Positions 1 to 6,032 are shown, counted from the stretch's first letter. The stretch: DNA of 7,642 nt from JABCPE02 sp963521545 (GCA_963521545.1 CAUQVP010000086.1:1-7642), one strand, 5' to 3'. Numbers and translations are program-made. The notes: generated by a model from the letters alone, not told the origin.

Positions 1-72
1 CAGCCTAAAAATCCTCACTCCCAAAAGCAGACTGACAAACTGCATCGCCCTATGAAGAAAAAGGTTTTTCAT
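1..72 (-). CDS. N-terminus (24 codons) of a hydrophobic protein, possibly a UbiA-family prenyltransferase; runs off the window
   Basis: The minus strand is open from an ATG at 72 to the window edge. An in-frame TGA lies immediately before that ATG, so the start must be here or at the second Met (residue 10). The visible peptide begins MKNLFLHRAMQ and continues into the hydrophobic stretch FVSLLLGVRIF, the likely start of a membrane helix. The gene begins 11 bp after the stop of the GHMP kinase gene, so it looks like the next member of that operon. In flavobacteria, UbiA-type prenyltransferases (annotated as geranylgeranylglycerol-phosphate geranylgeranyltransferase) are often found beside this kinase and start with a similar segment. 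That identity rests on context and memory of family starts, since no catalytic motif lies within the window. That a gene starts here is fairly secure; the product is not. Confidence 0.55.
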   Translation of the reverse strand, partial: MKNLFLHRAMQFVSLLLGVRIFRL

Positions 73-83
73 TCAGAAATTGT

Positions 84-1010
84 TTAAAATCTGTAAATCA
101 CCTCTTTATGAAATCCTTTGAGCATTTTTTCAGCCTTCTGATAATCCTTAGTAAAGCCTAGAATATAGCCTCCACCCCCACTACCACAAAGTTTGAGATA
201 GTAAGCATTGGTATCCAATCCTTTTTTCCATGCGTTGAAAACACTATCTGGAATCATCGGTCGGAAATGCTCATACGCCCATTTAGAAAGAGCTTTCATG
301 TTCTTAAAAAACGGCGTCATTTCCTTGTTCAAAAAGGACTGAATGCAGGCATTATTATACTTGATAAACTCCTCTTTCAGGGTTTTTCTAAATCCTTCGT
401 TTTTTAATTTTTCAAAGAAAATCTGAACCATTGGCCCTGTTTCTCCCACTACGCCAGAATCGATAAGAAAAATCGCACCTTTTCCTTCGTTTTCTTCTGG
501 AATTTCCACTCTGCCCACATTTTCTTTGTTTTCTATCAAAATAGGTAGGTTCATGTAGCAGATTAGCGGATCTATCCCCGAACTTTTGCCGTGAAAAAAA
601 CTTTCCAGCTCTCCGAAAACTTTTTTCAGTTCCTTCAATTCGTTTTTCCCGATTTTTTCGGGTTTATGCTGAACCACGGAATATCGGTCAAAAATAGCCG
701 CTACCAAAGCCCCAGAACTCCCCACGCCATATCCCTGCGGAATATTAGAATCGAAAAACAATCCGTTTTCAATATCTTTCTTTAAAGCCGATAAATCTAA
801 TCTGAACTGCTCGGAAAGTTCTAATTTTGCTAAATATTCCCAATATTTTTTCAGAGATTCATTGGATTTTTTTTCAAACTCTGATTTGAGAGCAGAAAAC
901 TTGAAACAACCTTTATAAAAGCTATATGGCAGGGTCAATCCCTGAGAATTTTCGATAATCCCATACTCCCCAAAAAGGAGAATTTTAGCATAAAAAAGAG
1001 GATTCGGCAT
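84..1010 (-). CDS. GHMP-family kinase, mevalonate kinase-like
   Basis: This is a cytoplasmic ATP-dependent small-molecule kinase of the GHMP superfamily, 308 residues. All three superfamily motifs are present: motif 1 at about residues 7-20 (YAKILLFGEYGII), motif 2 at 91-104 (PQGYGVGSSGAL, the ATP phosphate loop) and motif 3 at 274-285 (LCGSGGGGYIL). The segment GKSSGIDPL (141-149) places Asp147 where mevalonate kinases carry the catalytic Asp. Flavobacteria make isoprenoids by the mevalonate route, and such proteins are annotated there as mevalonate kinase or simply GHMP kinase, so phosphorylation of mevalonate is the best guess. Phosphomevalonate kinase or another GHMP substrate cannot be excluded. 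The phosphate loop has Gly100 where many members have Ala. The gene starts 14 bp after the TSUP-fusion stop and ends 11 bp before a membrane-protein gene, which indicates co-transcription. The leader before ATG is A-rich without a clear Shine-Dalgarno site. Confidence 0.85.
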   Translation of the reverse strand: MPNPLFYAKILLFGEYGIIENSQGLTLPYSFYKGCFKFSALKSEFEKKSNESLKKYWEYLAKLELSEQFRLDLSALKKDIENGLFFDSNIPQGYGVGSSGALVAAIFDRYSVVQHKPEKIGKNELKELKKVFGELESFFHGKSSGIDPLICYMNLPILIENKENVGRVEIPEENEGKGAIFLIDSGVVGETGPMVQIFFEKLKNEGFRKTLKEEFIKYNNACIQSFLNKEMTPFFKNMKALSKWAYEHFRPMIPDSVFNAWKKGLDTNAYYLKLCGSGGGGYILGFTKDYQKAEKMLKGFHKEVIYRF

Positions 1011-1024
1011 TGTTATTTTATTTT

Positions 1025-2323
1025 TTATAAAATTGATTTAACTAATATATTGAGTGACCACAGAATAACCAACACTCCCACTCCTATAAACATCGCTTTC
1101 GTAGGAAGTTTTCCTGCCAGTTTTGCTGCCAATGGTGCCGCCAGCATTCCACCAAGAACCAGCCCCAAAATAACCTGCCAATGGCTCAGCCCTAAAAAAG
1201 CAAAAAATGTAAGAGCACTAGCAAATGTAATAAAAAACTCTGATAAACTGACCGTTCCAATCACAAATCTCGGCGTTTTCCCTTTCGAAATCAGTGTCGT
1301 CGTCACCAAAGGCCCCCAGCCACCACCAGCAAAAGAGTCCAAAAAACCACCAAAAAATGCCAGCCAGCCTACATTTTTCAATTTTTTAGTTTCTTTTTTC
1401 TTTCCAAAAACCCTTACCAAAATTCTCACCCCAAGTAAAAAAGTGTAAAATGCAAGTATTGGTTTGATGATATGAGTGTATTCCAAACTAAACATGGACA
1501 ATAAAACTGCCCCCGAAACTGCGCCTATCACACCTGGGATGATTAGAAATTTCAGGAGTTTTTTATTCACATTCCCGAATTTATAATGACTTAGCCCAGA
1601 TGCCCCACTCGAAAACATCTCCGCCGTATGAATACTACCACTAATGGCAGGAAGCGGAACCCCCGCACTCAGCAGCGCTGCTGTAGAAGTAAGTCCATAG
1701 CCCATTCCCAGAAGCCCGTCTATAAGCTGCGCCACGAAACCTATGAGAATCATCCAATAAAACAGCCCATCTATTTCTCCTACGAGCCATTTTATTCCTG
1801 TTGAAAATTCATCGTAAGAAATAAATAGATTTAAAATATTCCCAAGTATCAGAATAAAGAAAGCTGCAATGCTTGTAAATGCAATCTTCTTCCAATGACT
1901 TCCTGTATAGTTCTGAATATCAGTAGACTGAACATCATCGACTTGAATATAAAAATCATTAAACTCTGGATAAAGAAGTGCATTTATGAGGATTCCTCTA
2001 TTTTTGGCTTCTTTGGCTATTTTTTTGGTTTGTAAAGTATCTTTCAGGGTTATGAAAACCAATTCTTGATTTTCTAAATCCGATTTTTCAAAAGTTTTTT
2101 GAGCGATAAACAGATTAGCACAGACCTCTCTGAGTTCCTCTATCCTATCGTCTATCTGCTCCCCAACCACTAAAATTTCAGAATTGGGAGCGTTTTCAAG
2201 GATGTAAAGCACCTGCTCAAACGCCAATTCCCCACCGCCGACGATGAGGATTTTTCTGTCTACCATGTTTAGAAAAACAGGTAAATGCTGCGCTATATAT
2301 TTACTTCCTTCCTGAGAATTCAT
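1025..2323 (-). CDS. Siroheme-synthase-like Rossmann domain fused to a TauE/SafE (TSUP) membrane permease
   Basis: A 432-residue inner-membrane protein with two parts. Residues about 13-127 resemble the NAD-dependent precorrin-2 dehydrogenase/ferrochelatase domain of CysG/Met8: LPVFLNMVDRKILIVGGGELA matches the CysG start, with the dinucleotide-binding GGGxxA at 29-34. Residues about 148-432 form a TSUP permease, with a first helix at 148-170 and then two homologous halves marked by GFVAQLIDGLLGMGYG (195-210) and GGFLDSFAGGGWGP (325-338). TSUP proteins move sulfite, sulfoacetate, thiosulfate or related anions. Aligning N-A-L-L-Y-P (114-119) with N-V-V-D-A-P of CysG puts Leu117 at the catalytic Asp104, so dehydrogenase and chelatase activity is doubtful. 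The CysG dimerisation region after the Rossmann fold is replaced by the membrane domain. Translation starts 3 bp after the upstream stop, with AAGGA 9 nt before the ATG inside the previous gene. A sulfur-compound exporter with a nucleotide-sensing domain is an inference. Confidence 0.85.
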   Translation of the reverse strand: MNSQEGSKYIAQHLPVFLNMVDRKILIVGGGELAFEQVLYILENAPNSEILVVGEQIDDRIEELREVCANLFIAQKTFEKSDLENQELVFITLKDTLQTKKIAKEAKNRGILINALLYPEFNDFYIQVDDVQSTDIQNYTGSHWKKIAFTSIAAFFILILGNILNLFISYDEFSTGIKWLVGEIDGLFYWMILIGFVAQLIDGLLGMGYGLTSTAALLSAGVPLPAISGSIHTAEMFSSGASGLSHYKFGNVNKKLLKFLIIPGVIGAVSGAVLLSMFSLEYTHIIKPILAFYTFLLGVRILVRVFGKKKETKKLKNVGWLAFFGGFLDSFAGGGWGPLVTTTLISKGKTPRFVIGTVSLSEFFITFASALTFFAFLGLSHWQVILGLVLGGMLAAPLAAKLAGKLPTKAMFIGVGVLVILWSLNILVKSIL

Positions 2324-2326
2324 CCA

Positions 2327-2716
2327 TTATAATCCTTCAATCTTATCAGTAAGGTTGTCTATAAAATTTTGTAACGGCTTCTCTACCATCATTTTAATAA
2401 ATGGATTGAACTGCCCTTCGAATAATATTTGGACTTCGGATTTATTTTCAGAAACCGCATCCATCTGCCCTGTTAGAGCAAAATCCAAGGAAGGGTTTCC
2501 TGATGTAAGCACCACCTTCTTGTCCTCCACCATTTCTAAGATTTTCAGTGCAATTTCGGGCATTCCTTTTAGACCGAATTTAAAGCCGTTTTCTGTTGTT
2601 TCAAAAGAAACTAAGCTTTCTGGCATCAGATGTTTATAGTCTTCAGGTTTTTTCAGCATTTCGAATAAATCTTTTGTAGATTTATTTACCATCACTTTTC
2701 TTCCTTCTAATTTCAT
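2327..2716 (-). CDS. SRPBCC (START/Bet v1-like) superfamily protein
   Basis: A 129-residue soluble protein without signal peptide or membrane segment. Its order of elements matches the small helix-grip SRPBCC fold: a first strand (MKLEGRKVMVNKS), a helix that includes LFEMLKKPEDYKHLMPE (residues 17-33), a run of strands through about residue 101, and a long C-terminal amphipathic helix (about 104-127). Such proteins enclose a hydrophobic cavity for lipids or other small ligands. No catalytic residues are apparent and the ligand is unknown. It is the first gene of the minus-strand operon: its stop lies 3 bp before the TSUP-fusion start, so translation is probably coupled. It diverges from the Nudix gene across 43 bp. 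The start at 2716 is preferred over Met9 because the first strand begins upstream of Met9. The fold call is fairly firm; the function is not known. Confidence 0.75.
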   Translation of the reverse strand: MKLEGRKVMVNKSTKDLFEMLKKPEDYKHLMPESLVSFETTENGFKFGLKGMPEIALKILEMVEDKKVVLTSGNPSLDFALTGQMDAVSENKSEVQILFEGQFNPFIKMMVEKPLQNFIDNLTDKIEGL

Positions 2717-2722
2717 TTTTTA

Positions 2723-2730
2723 TATTTTTG
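2723..2730 (+). promoter_or_regulatory. Putative -7 box of the Nudix gene promoter
   Basis: TATTTTTG fits the Bacteroidota housekeeping -7 consensus TAnnTTTG exactly. It lies 29 bp before the Nudix start codon, predicting a leader of roughly 20-25 nt. No clear TTTG -33 element was seen at the expected distance upstream, so the call rests on one box plus position. Confidence 0.4.
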
Positions 2731-2760
2731 CAATAATATTAACTTCAAAGATTCAGCAAA
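2731..2760 (-). promoter_or_regulatory. Putative promoter of the SRPBCC-TSUP-kinase operon
   Basis: Read on the minus strand, TTTG (2760-2757), an 18-nt spacer and TATTATTG (2738-2731) match the Bacteroidota -33/-7 pattern with one mismatch in the -7 box. The predicted start of transcription is only about 8 nt before the SRPBCC ATG, giving a very short leader. The site abuts the Nudix -7 box, and its -33 element overlaps the Nudix start codon. Confidence 0.3.
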
Positions 2761-3365
2761 TGTATAAAGTTTTTATCAATGAAAAAAAATTATCCATCAA
2801 TAATCTTCCTAATGATGATGAAAAAAGTATCGCTTACGAGGATTTTGCGTCCATAGAAACGGCTATGGATATCTTGGAAAACTCTTCGTGTAAATCTGTA
2901 AACCTCTACGGCGAAGACCCTGATAAAATTTGGGATGATTTCCACGATTCTTTTACTAATATAGAAGCAGCAGGCGGTATCGCGAAAAATGATGAAAACA
3001 AAGTTCTCTTCATCTACAGACTAGGAAAATGGGATTTACCAAAAGGAAAACTAGAACCTAACGAATCCCTTGAACACGCGGCTGTAAGGGAAGTAGAAGA
3101 AGAAACAGGAATTCAAAACTTGAAATTACAGAACTTCATCGGATCTACTTATCACACTTACAGGGAAAGAGAAAACAATGCTCAGATTCTAAAAACCACT
3201 TTTTGGTATCTGATGAAAAGCACTGACAGCAAAGAACTTATCCCACAAACCGAAGAAGGCATCACAAAAGTAGAATGGAAATCTAAAGATGAAATCCTCT
3301 CCGAGGTTCTTCCAAATACTTTTAAAAATATTGAATTGATTTTAAAAGAAGCAAAAATCATTTAA
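2760..3365 (+). CDS. Nudix hydrolase with an N-terminal extension
   Basis: A 201-residue cytoplasmic protein that should hydrolyse a nucleoside diphosphate linked to another group, with Mg2+ or Mn2+. The Nudix box is complete at residues 96-118: G96, E102, then REVEEETGI (110-118), matching GX5EX7REUXEEXGU with metal ligands E111, E114 and E115. The strand KVLFIYRLGKWDLPKGK (81-97) leading into the box is typical. About 70 residues (MYKVFINEKK to about FHDSF) precede the catalytic domain. This extension has no motif I recognise but resembles those on flavobacterial Nudix proteins of this size. The substrate cannot be read from sequence. It diverges from the SRPBCC gene, with a good -7 box 29 bp before the ATG, and ends at a hairpin shared with the convergent deoxynucleoside kinase gene. 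Confidence 0.9.
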   Translation: MYKVFINEKKLSINNLPNDDEKSIAYEDFASIETAMDILENSSCKSVNLYGEDPDKIWDDFHDSFTNIEAAGGIAKNDENKVLFIYRLGKWDLPKGKLEPNESLEHAAVREVEEETGIQNLKLQNFIGSTYHTYRERENNAQILKTTFWYLMKSTDSKELIPQTEEGITKVEWKSKDEILSEVLPNTFKNIELILKEAKII

Positions 3366-3368
3366 AAC

Positions 3369-3398
3369 AAAAAAACTCTCAAAATTGAGAGTTTTTTA
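3369..3398. terminator. Bidirectional intrinsic terminator between convergent genes
   Basis: ACTCTCAA (3375-3382), a two-base AA loop and TTGAGAGT (3385-3392) form a perfect inverted repeat flanked by an A-run on the left and a T-run on the right. It can therefore end transcripts from either side. It sits just after the Nudix stop (3365) and just before the kinase stop on the other strand (3401). Confidence 0.85.
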
Positions 3399-3400
3399 TG

Positions 3401-4015
3401 TTAAAAAAGACCATTTAATTCGGCATCTATTCTATCCAAAATATATCCGAAATCCTCTTCTCTTTCCACAAAATCCAAATCATTTACATCTATAATCAGG
3501 AGTTTTCCTTCTTTGTAGCTATTGATCCATGCTTCGTATTTATTATTAAGCCTCATCAGATAATCGATGCTTATTCCTGTCTCATAGTCCCTGCCTCGTT
3601 TTGCTATCTGGCGTGTAAGCGTGGAAATATTCGCTCTAAGATAAATCAATAAATCTGGCGCTGAAACAAACCCTTTCATCAGCTCAAAAAGAGAAGAATA
3701 ATTCTGATAATCCCTCTCCGAAAGCAGGTTCATCTCGTTAAGATTTTCCGCAAAAATATAGGCATCTTCATAAATTGTTCTGTCCTGAATGATATTTTTC
3801 CCGCTCTCTCTAATCTCTTTAACCTGTCTAAATCTACTTCCCAAAAAGTAAATCTGCAGAGCGAAAGACCATTTTGACATATCTTGATAGAAATCATCCA
3901 AATAGGGATTGTGATCCACATCCTCAAACTGGGCGCTCCAGCCGTAGTGTTTCGCCAGCATGGTCGTAAGTGTAGTTTTTCCTGCTCCTATATTTCCTGT
4001 AACTGCTATATGCAT
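3401..4015 (-). CDS. Deoxynucleoside kinase
   Basis: A 204-residue cytoplasmic enzyme that transfers phosphate from ATP to a deoxynucleoside for dNTP salvage. The Walker A loop is at residues 7-15 (GNIGAGKTT). FEDVDHNPYL (30-39) carries the Glu31 expected to act as base near the 5'-hydroxyl. QDRTIYED (77-84) is the DR[ST] substrate-binding motif, and RQIAKRGRDYE (135-145) is the Arg-rich lid. Length and motif order match bacterial dAK/dGK-type enzymes of the dNK family rather than thymidine kinase. Which base it prefers cannot be decided from sequence. It lies 51 bp after the glutaminyl cyclase stop on the same strand, so read-through is possible, and it shares a terminator with the convergent Nudix gene. 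The start at 4015 is required because the P-loop begins at residue 7. Confidence 0.9.
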   Translation of the reverse strand: MHIAVTGNIGAGKTTLTTMLAKHYGWSAQFEDVDHNPYLDDFYQDMSKWSFALQIYFLGSRFRQVKEIRESGKNIIQDRTIYEDAYIFAENLNEMNLLSERDYQNYSSLFELMKGFVSAPDLLIYLRANISTLTRQIAKRGRDYETGISIDYLMRLNNKYEAWINSYKEGKLLIIDVNDLDFVEREEDFGYILDRIDAELNGLF

Positions 4016-4051
4016 ATCTTCTTTCTTAAAAAATAAATTTTATAATAAACA

Positions 4052-4059
4052 CTAAACTA
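4052..4059 (-). promoter_or_regulatory. Weak candidate -7 box before the deoxynucleoside kinase gene
   Basis: On the minus strand TAGTTTAG is one mismatch from TAnnTTTG and lies in the 51-bp gap after the glutaminyl cyclase stop. No -33 TTTG was found at the right spacing. The kinase may instead be transcribed from the upstream gene. Confidence 0.2.
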
Positions 4060-4066
4060 CACGCTG

Positions 4067-5092
4067 CTATTTTACTTTTATTTCGTAAATCTTATCCCAG
4101 TTTTTCCCTGTAATCAGCATATTATCACCCTTAAACGCTATTCCATTCAGCACATCATCAGCATCGGTAGAGTGTTTTTTATTGATTTCTGTCAAATCTA
4201 TTTTGCCTACTACTTCGCCGTTTTCTGGGTTTATTTTCAGAATATATGGTCGCTGCCAGATGTTTGCATAGATAAATCCATCGTGATATTCCAGCTCATT
4301 GATTTTTTCATAAACCTCTGACGGCCCCGCTATGGAGATCGTTTTCACTATTTTCTGAAGATTGTCTGGAGATATGAAATAGATATTCTTTGTCCCATCA
4401 GAAAGAATAAGATTTTTCCCATCATAGGTCAGCCCCCAGCCCTCTGTCAGTCTGCTAGGGTAGTTAAATTCTGATAATTTTTTAAGGGTGTTTTTATCAT
4501 AAATAAAGCCCTTTCTGTGCTGCCAAGTAAGCTGGTATATTTTATCGCCTACTATGGTGCTTCCCTCCCCAAAATACTCATCATCCAGCTTGGTTTCTGC
4601 TGTATTGGTCGTAGAACCCAGTGTATATTTTATCACCTTGGACTCCCCTGTCTGCCCATTACTTCCATAAATGGTATTTCCCTCCAACTGGAAGCCCTGA
4701 ACGAAGTTTTCTGCATTGTGTGGGTATTCTGCTACCACCTCATAAGTCAGCTCTTTTTCAGGAGTTTTTGAAAGCACATTGATAACCGCATCTATGGATA
4801 GATTTTCCCCTGATTTAGTTCTCACATTGATAGTCACAGCATTGTCCCCCAATGTAAAAAACGCTGGGTCTATCTTCAAAATCGCTGTTTCCTTGTCTCC
4901 AAAACTTATGCTTATACTCTCCGCATTATCAGTAACTTCCTTTGGGAAAGTAATCATATCTCCAAAATGGTATCCTTTGGTCTCCATAGCCAGATTATAC
5001 TCATTCATGCTATCTAAAATCATCTTATCTTTGCTACAAGATGCCAATAATACCAACGCCAAAACGCCCTTAAAAATACTTTTTTTCATCAT
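4067..5092 (-). CDS. Glutaminyl-peptide cyclotransferase (plant-type, five-bladed propeller), predicted lipoprotein
   Basis: A 341-residue exported enzyme that turns N-terminal Gln of peptides or proteins into pyroglutamate. The signal peptide ends in lipobox LASC (16-19), so Cys19 should be lipidated. The following SKDK is only a partial match to the Bacteroidota lipoprotein export signal, leaving surface display uncertain. Residues about 25-110 form a beta-rich N-terminal domain, and about 115-341 the beta-propeller. From memory of papaya cyclase, the active-site residues align with similar spacing: FVQG (F130, Q132), FGEG (F174, catalytic-type E176), W190, EGWGLT (W219), INELE (N265), W279 and K330. 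Activity is therefore likely retained. The start is MM; 5089 would serve as well. It is upstream of the deoxynucleoside kinase gene on the same strand, with its own -7-like box and with the purC terminator upstream, so it heads its own transcript. Confidence 0.88.
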   Translation of the reverse strand: MMKKSIFKGVLALVLLASCSKDKMILDSMNEYNLAMETKGYHFGDMITFPKEVTDNAESISISFGDKETAILKIDPAFFTLGDNAVTINVRTKSGENLSIDAVINVLSKTPEKELTYEVVAEYPHNAENFVQGFQLEGNTIYGSNGQTGESKVIKYTLGSTTNTAETKLDDEYFGEGSTIVGDKIYQLTWQHRKGFIYDKNTLKKLSEFNYPSRLTEGWGLTYDGKNLILSDGTKNIYFISPDNLQKIVKTISIAGPSEVYEKINELEYHDGFIYANIWQRPYILKINPENGEVVGKIDLTEINKKHSTDADDVLNGIAFKGDNMLITGKNWDKIYEIKVK

Positions 5093-5117
5093 TTGAAAAG
5101 TTTATCTAAAAATCGCC

Positions 5118-5125
5118 CAAATTTA
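5118..5125 (-). promoter_or_regulatory. Putative -7 box of the glutaminyl cyclase promoter
   Basis: TAAATTTG on the minus strand is an exact TAnnTTTG match 25 bp before the start codon, predicting a leader of about 20 nt. At a 19-nt spacing the upstream tetramer is TTTT rather than TTTG. The 151-bp gap between this gene and purC holds this site and the purC terminator; nothing else was seen. Confidence 0.45.
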
Positions 5126-5210
5126 AGGATTTTTTGAGTTTAGAAAAAATTTAATTTACATTTCCACTAATCTACTTATTCACAATCTCTTATCCAATCC
5201 ACTTTCAGAA

Positions 5211-5241
5211 AAAACTAAAAATCCCTCCAAAAGAGGGATTT
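5211..5241 (-). terminator. Intrinsic terminator of purC
   Basis: AAATCCCTC (5219-5227), a five-base loop and GAGGGATTT (5233-5241) form a perfect 9-bp stem immediately after the purC stop. On the minus strand it is followed by a T-rich tail (TTAGTTTTTTC). Confidence 0.88.
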
Positions 5242-5243
5242 CT

Positions 5244-5966
5244 TTATTTATTCAGCACCTTTTTCAGGCGGTTATAGATTTCTTCGTATGCTTCGGTCAC
5301 CTCGCCCAAATCTCTTCGGAAACGGTCTTTGTCCAGCTTTTTCATGGTATCTTTATCCCAAAGACGGCAGGTGTCTGGCGAAATTTCATCCGCCAAGATG
5401 ATTTCTCCATTTCGTGTTTTACCAAGTTCTACTTTAAAATCAACCAAAATGATATTCATTTTATCAAATAAATCTATCAGAATTTCATTAATTCTAGCTG
5501 TTAGCGCATACATTTTGTCAAGTTCCTCTCTCGTCGCCGCGCCCAAAAATATCGCGTGATAATCGTTTATCAGCGGGTCTCCCAGCGCATCATCTTTATA
5601 ACAGATGTCAAAAATGGTAATCGGTGATTTTGTGCCTTCTTCAACGCCCAAACGCTGAGCCATACTTCCCGCCACATAGTTTCTCACAATCACCTCCAAA
5701 GGAATAATACTCACCTTTTTAACCAGCTGTTCGCGGTCATCTATCTGCTTGATGAAATGAGTAGGAATTCCCTTTTCGTTCAGATATTCAAAGATAAGCG
5801 TAGTGATGGCGTTATTCATCTGCCCTTTTTTATCCACTTGTCCTTTTTTTTGGGCATTGAACGCCGTGGCATCATCTTTAAATCTCACAACCACCTCATC
5901 AGGCTTTTCTGTAGCGAATATTTGTTTGGCTTTTCCTTCGTAGAGCATTTCTTTTTTTAAGTCCAT
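5244..5966 (-). CDS. purC: Phosphoribosylaminoimidazole-succinocarboxamide (SAICAR) synthase
   Basis: A 240-residue cytoplasmic enzyme that joins aspartate to CAIR using ATP to give SAICAR in de novo purine synthesis. The length matches the short bacterial PurC (E. coli, 237 residues). The N-terminus LYEGKAKQIF (8-17) is the ATP-site glycine-rich strand. PLEVIVRNYVAGS (89-101) and LVDFKVELG (174-182) are the two family signatures, with Leu181 where the second usually has Phe. LADEISPDTCRLWD (191-204) is the conserved nucleotide- and metal-binding segment. All expected motifs are intact, so it should be active. The gene stands alone: the neighbours are not purine genes, it has its own terminator, and a promoter-like pair lies in the gap upstream. 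The start at 5966 is used; Met7 is possible but would leave almost nothing before the first strand. Confidence 0.97.
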   Translation of the reverse strand: MDLKKEMLYEGKAKQIFATEKPDEVVVRFKDDATAFNAQKKGQVDKKGQMNNAITTLIFEYLNEKGIPTHFIKQIDDREQLVKKVSIIPLEVIVRNYVAGSMAQRLGVEEGTKSPITIFDICYKDDALGDPLINDYHAIFLGAATREELDKMYALTARINEILIDLFDKMNIILVDFKVELGKTRNGEIILADEISPDTCRLWDKDTMKKLDKDRFRRDLGEVTEAYEEIYNRLKKVLNK

Positions 5967-5988
5967 TTTTATTAATTTTTTTGAGTTG

Positions 5989-6020
5989 CTAAGTTAATTT
6001 TTATTTCCTTTAATTCCAAA
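5989..6020 (-). promoter_or_regulatory. Putative purC promoter
   Basis: On the minus strand TTTG (6020-6017), a 20-nt spacer and TAACTTAG (5996-5989) resemble the Bacteroidota -33/-7 pair with one mismatch in the -7 box. The leader would be about 15-20 nt. No PurR-like operator or riboswitch could be recognised in the short gap. Confidence 0.35.
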
Positions 6021-6032
6021 CGATTTAAAACC

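Noticed and set aside
591..785. Plus-strand open frame inside the GHMP kinase gene
   Set aside because: It lies antisense to conserved kinase motifs, is Phe-rich and has no start context.
1050..1448. 132-codon open frame on the plus strand, antisense to the TSUP fusion
   Set aside because: It is the complement of codons for a well-supported membrane protein, has biased Pro/Lys/Ser composition and matches no family.
1940..2323. N-terminal Rossmann domain as a functional siroheme synthase
   Set aside because: The catalytic Asp position is Leu117 and the rest of the enzyme is replaced by a permease, so it was not annotated as cysG.
2355..2639. 94-codon plus-strand frame antisense to the SRPBCC gene
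   Set aside because: It lies wholly within the SRPBCC gene, and the composition looks like a reverse-complement shadow.
3730..3927. Second minus-strand frame within the deoxynucleoside kinase gene
   Set aside because: It overlaps the kinase in another frame across motif-bearing sequence and shows no protein-like pattern of its own.
4779..5096. 105-codon plus-strand frame antisense to the glutaminyl cyclase start
   Set aside because: The opposite strand encodes a clear lipoprotein signal and domain, and this frame has no recognisable motif.
5093..5243. Riboswitch or small RNA in the gap between glutaminyl cyclase and purC
   Set aside because: Only the purC terminator hairpin and one -7-like box are visible; no further structured or conserved elements were recognised.
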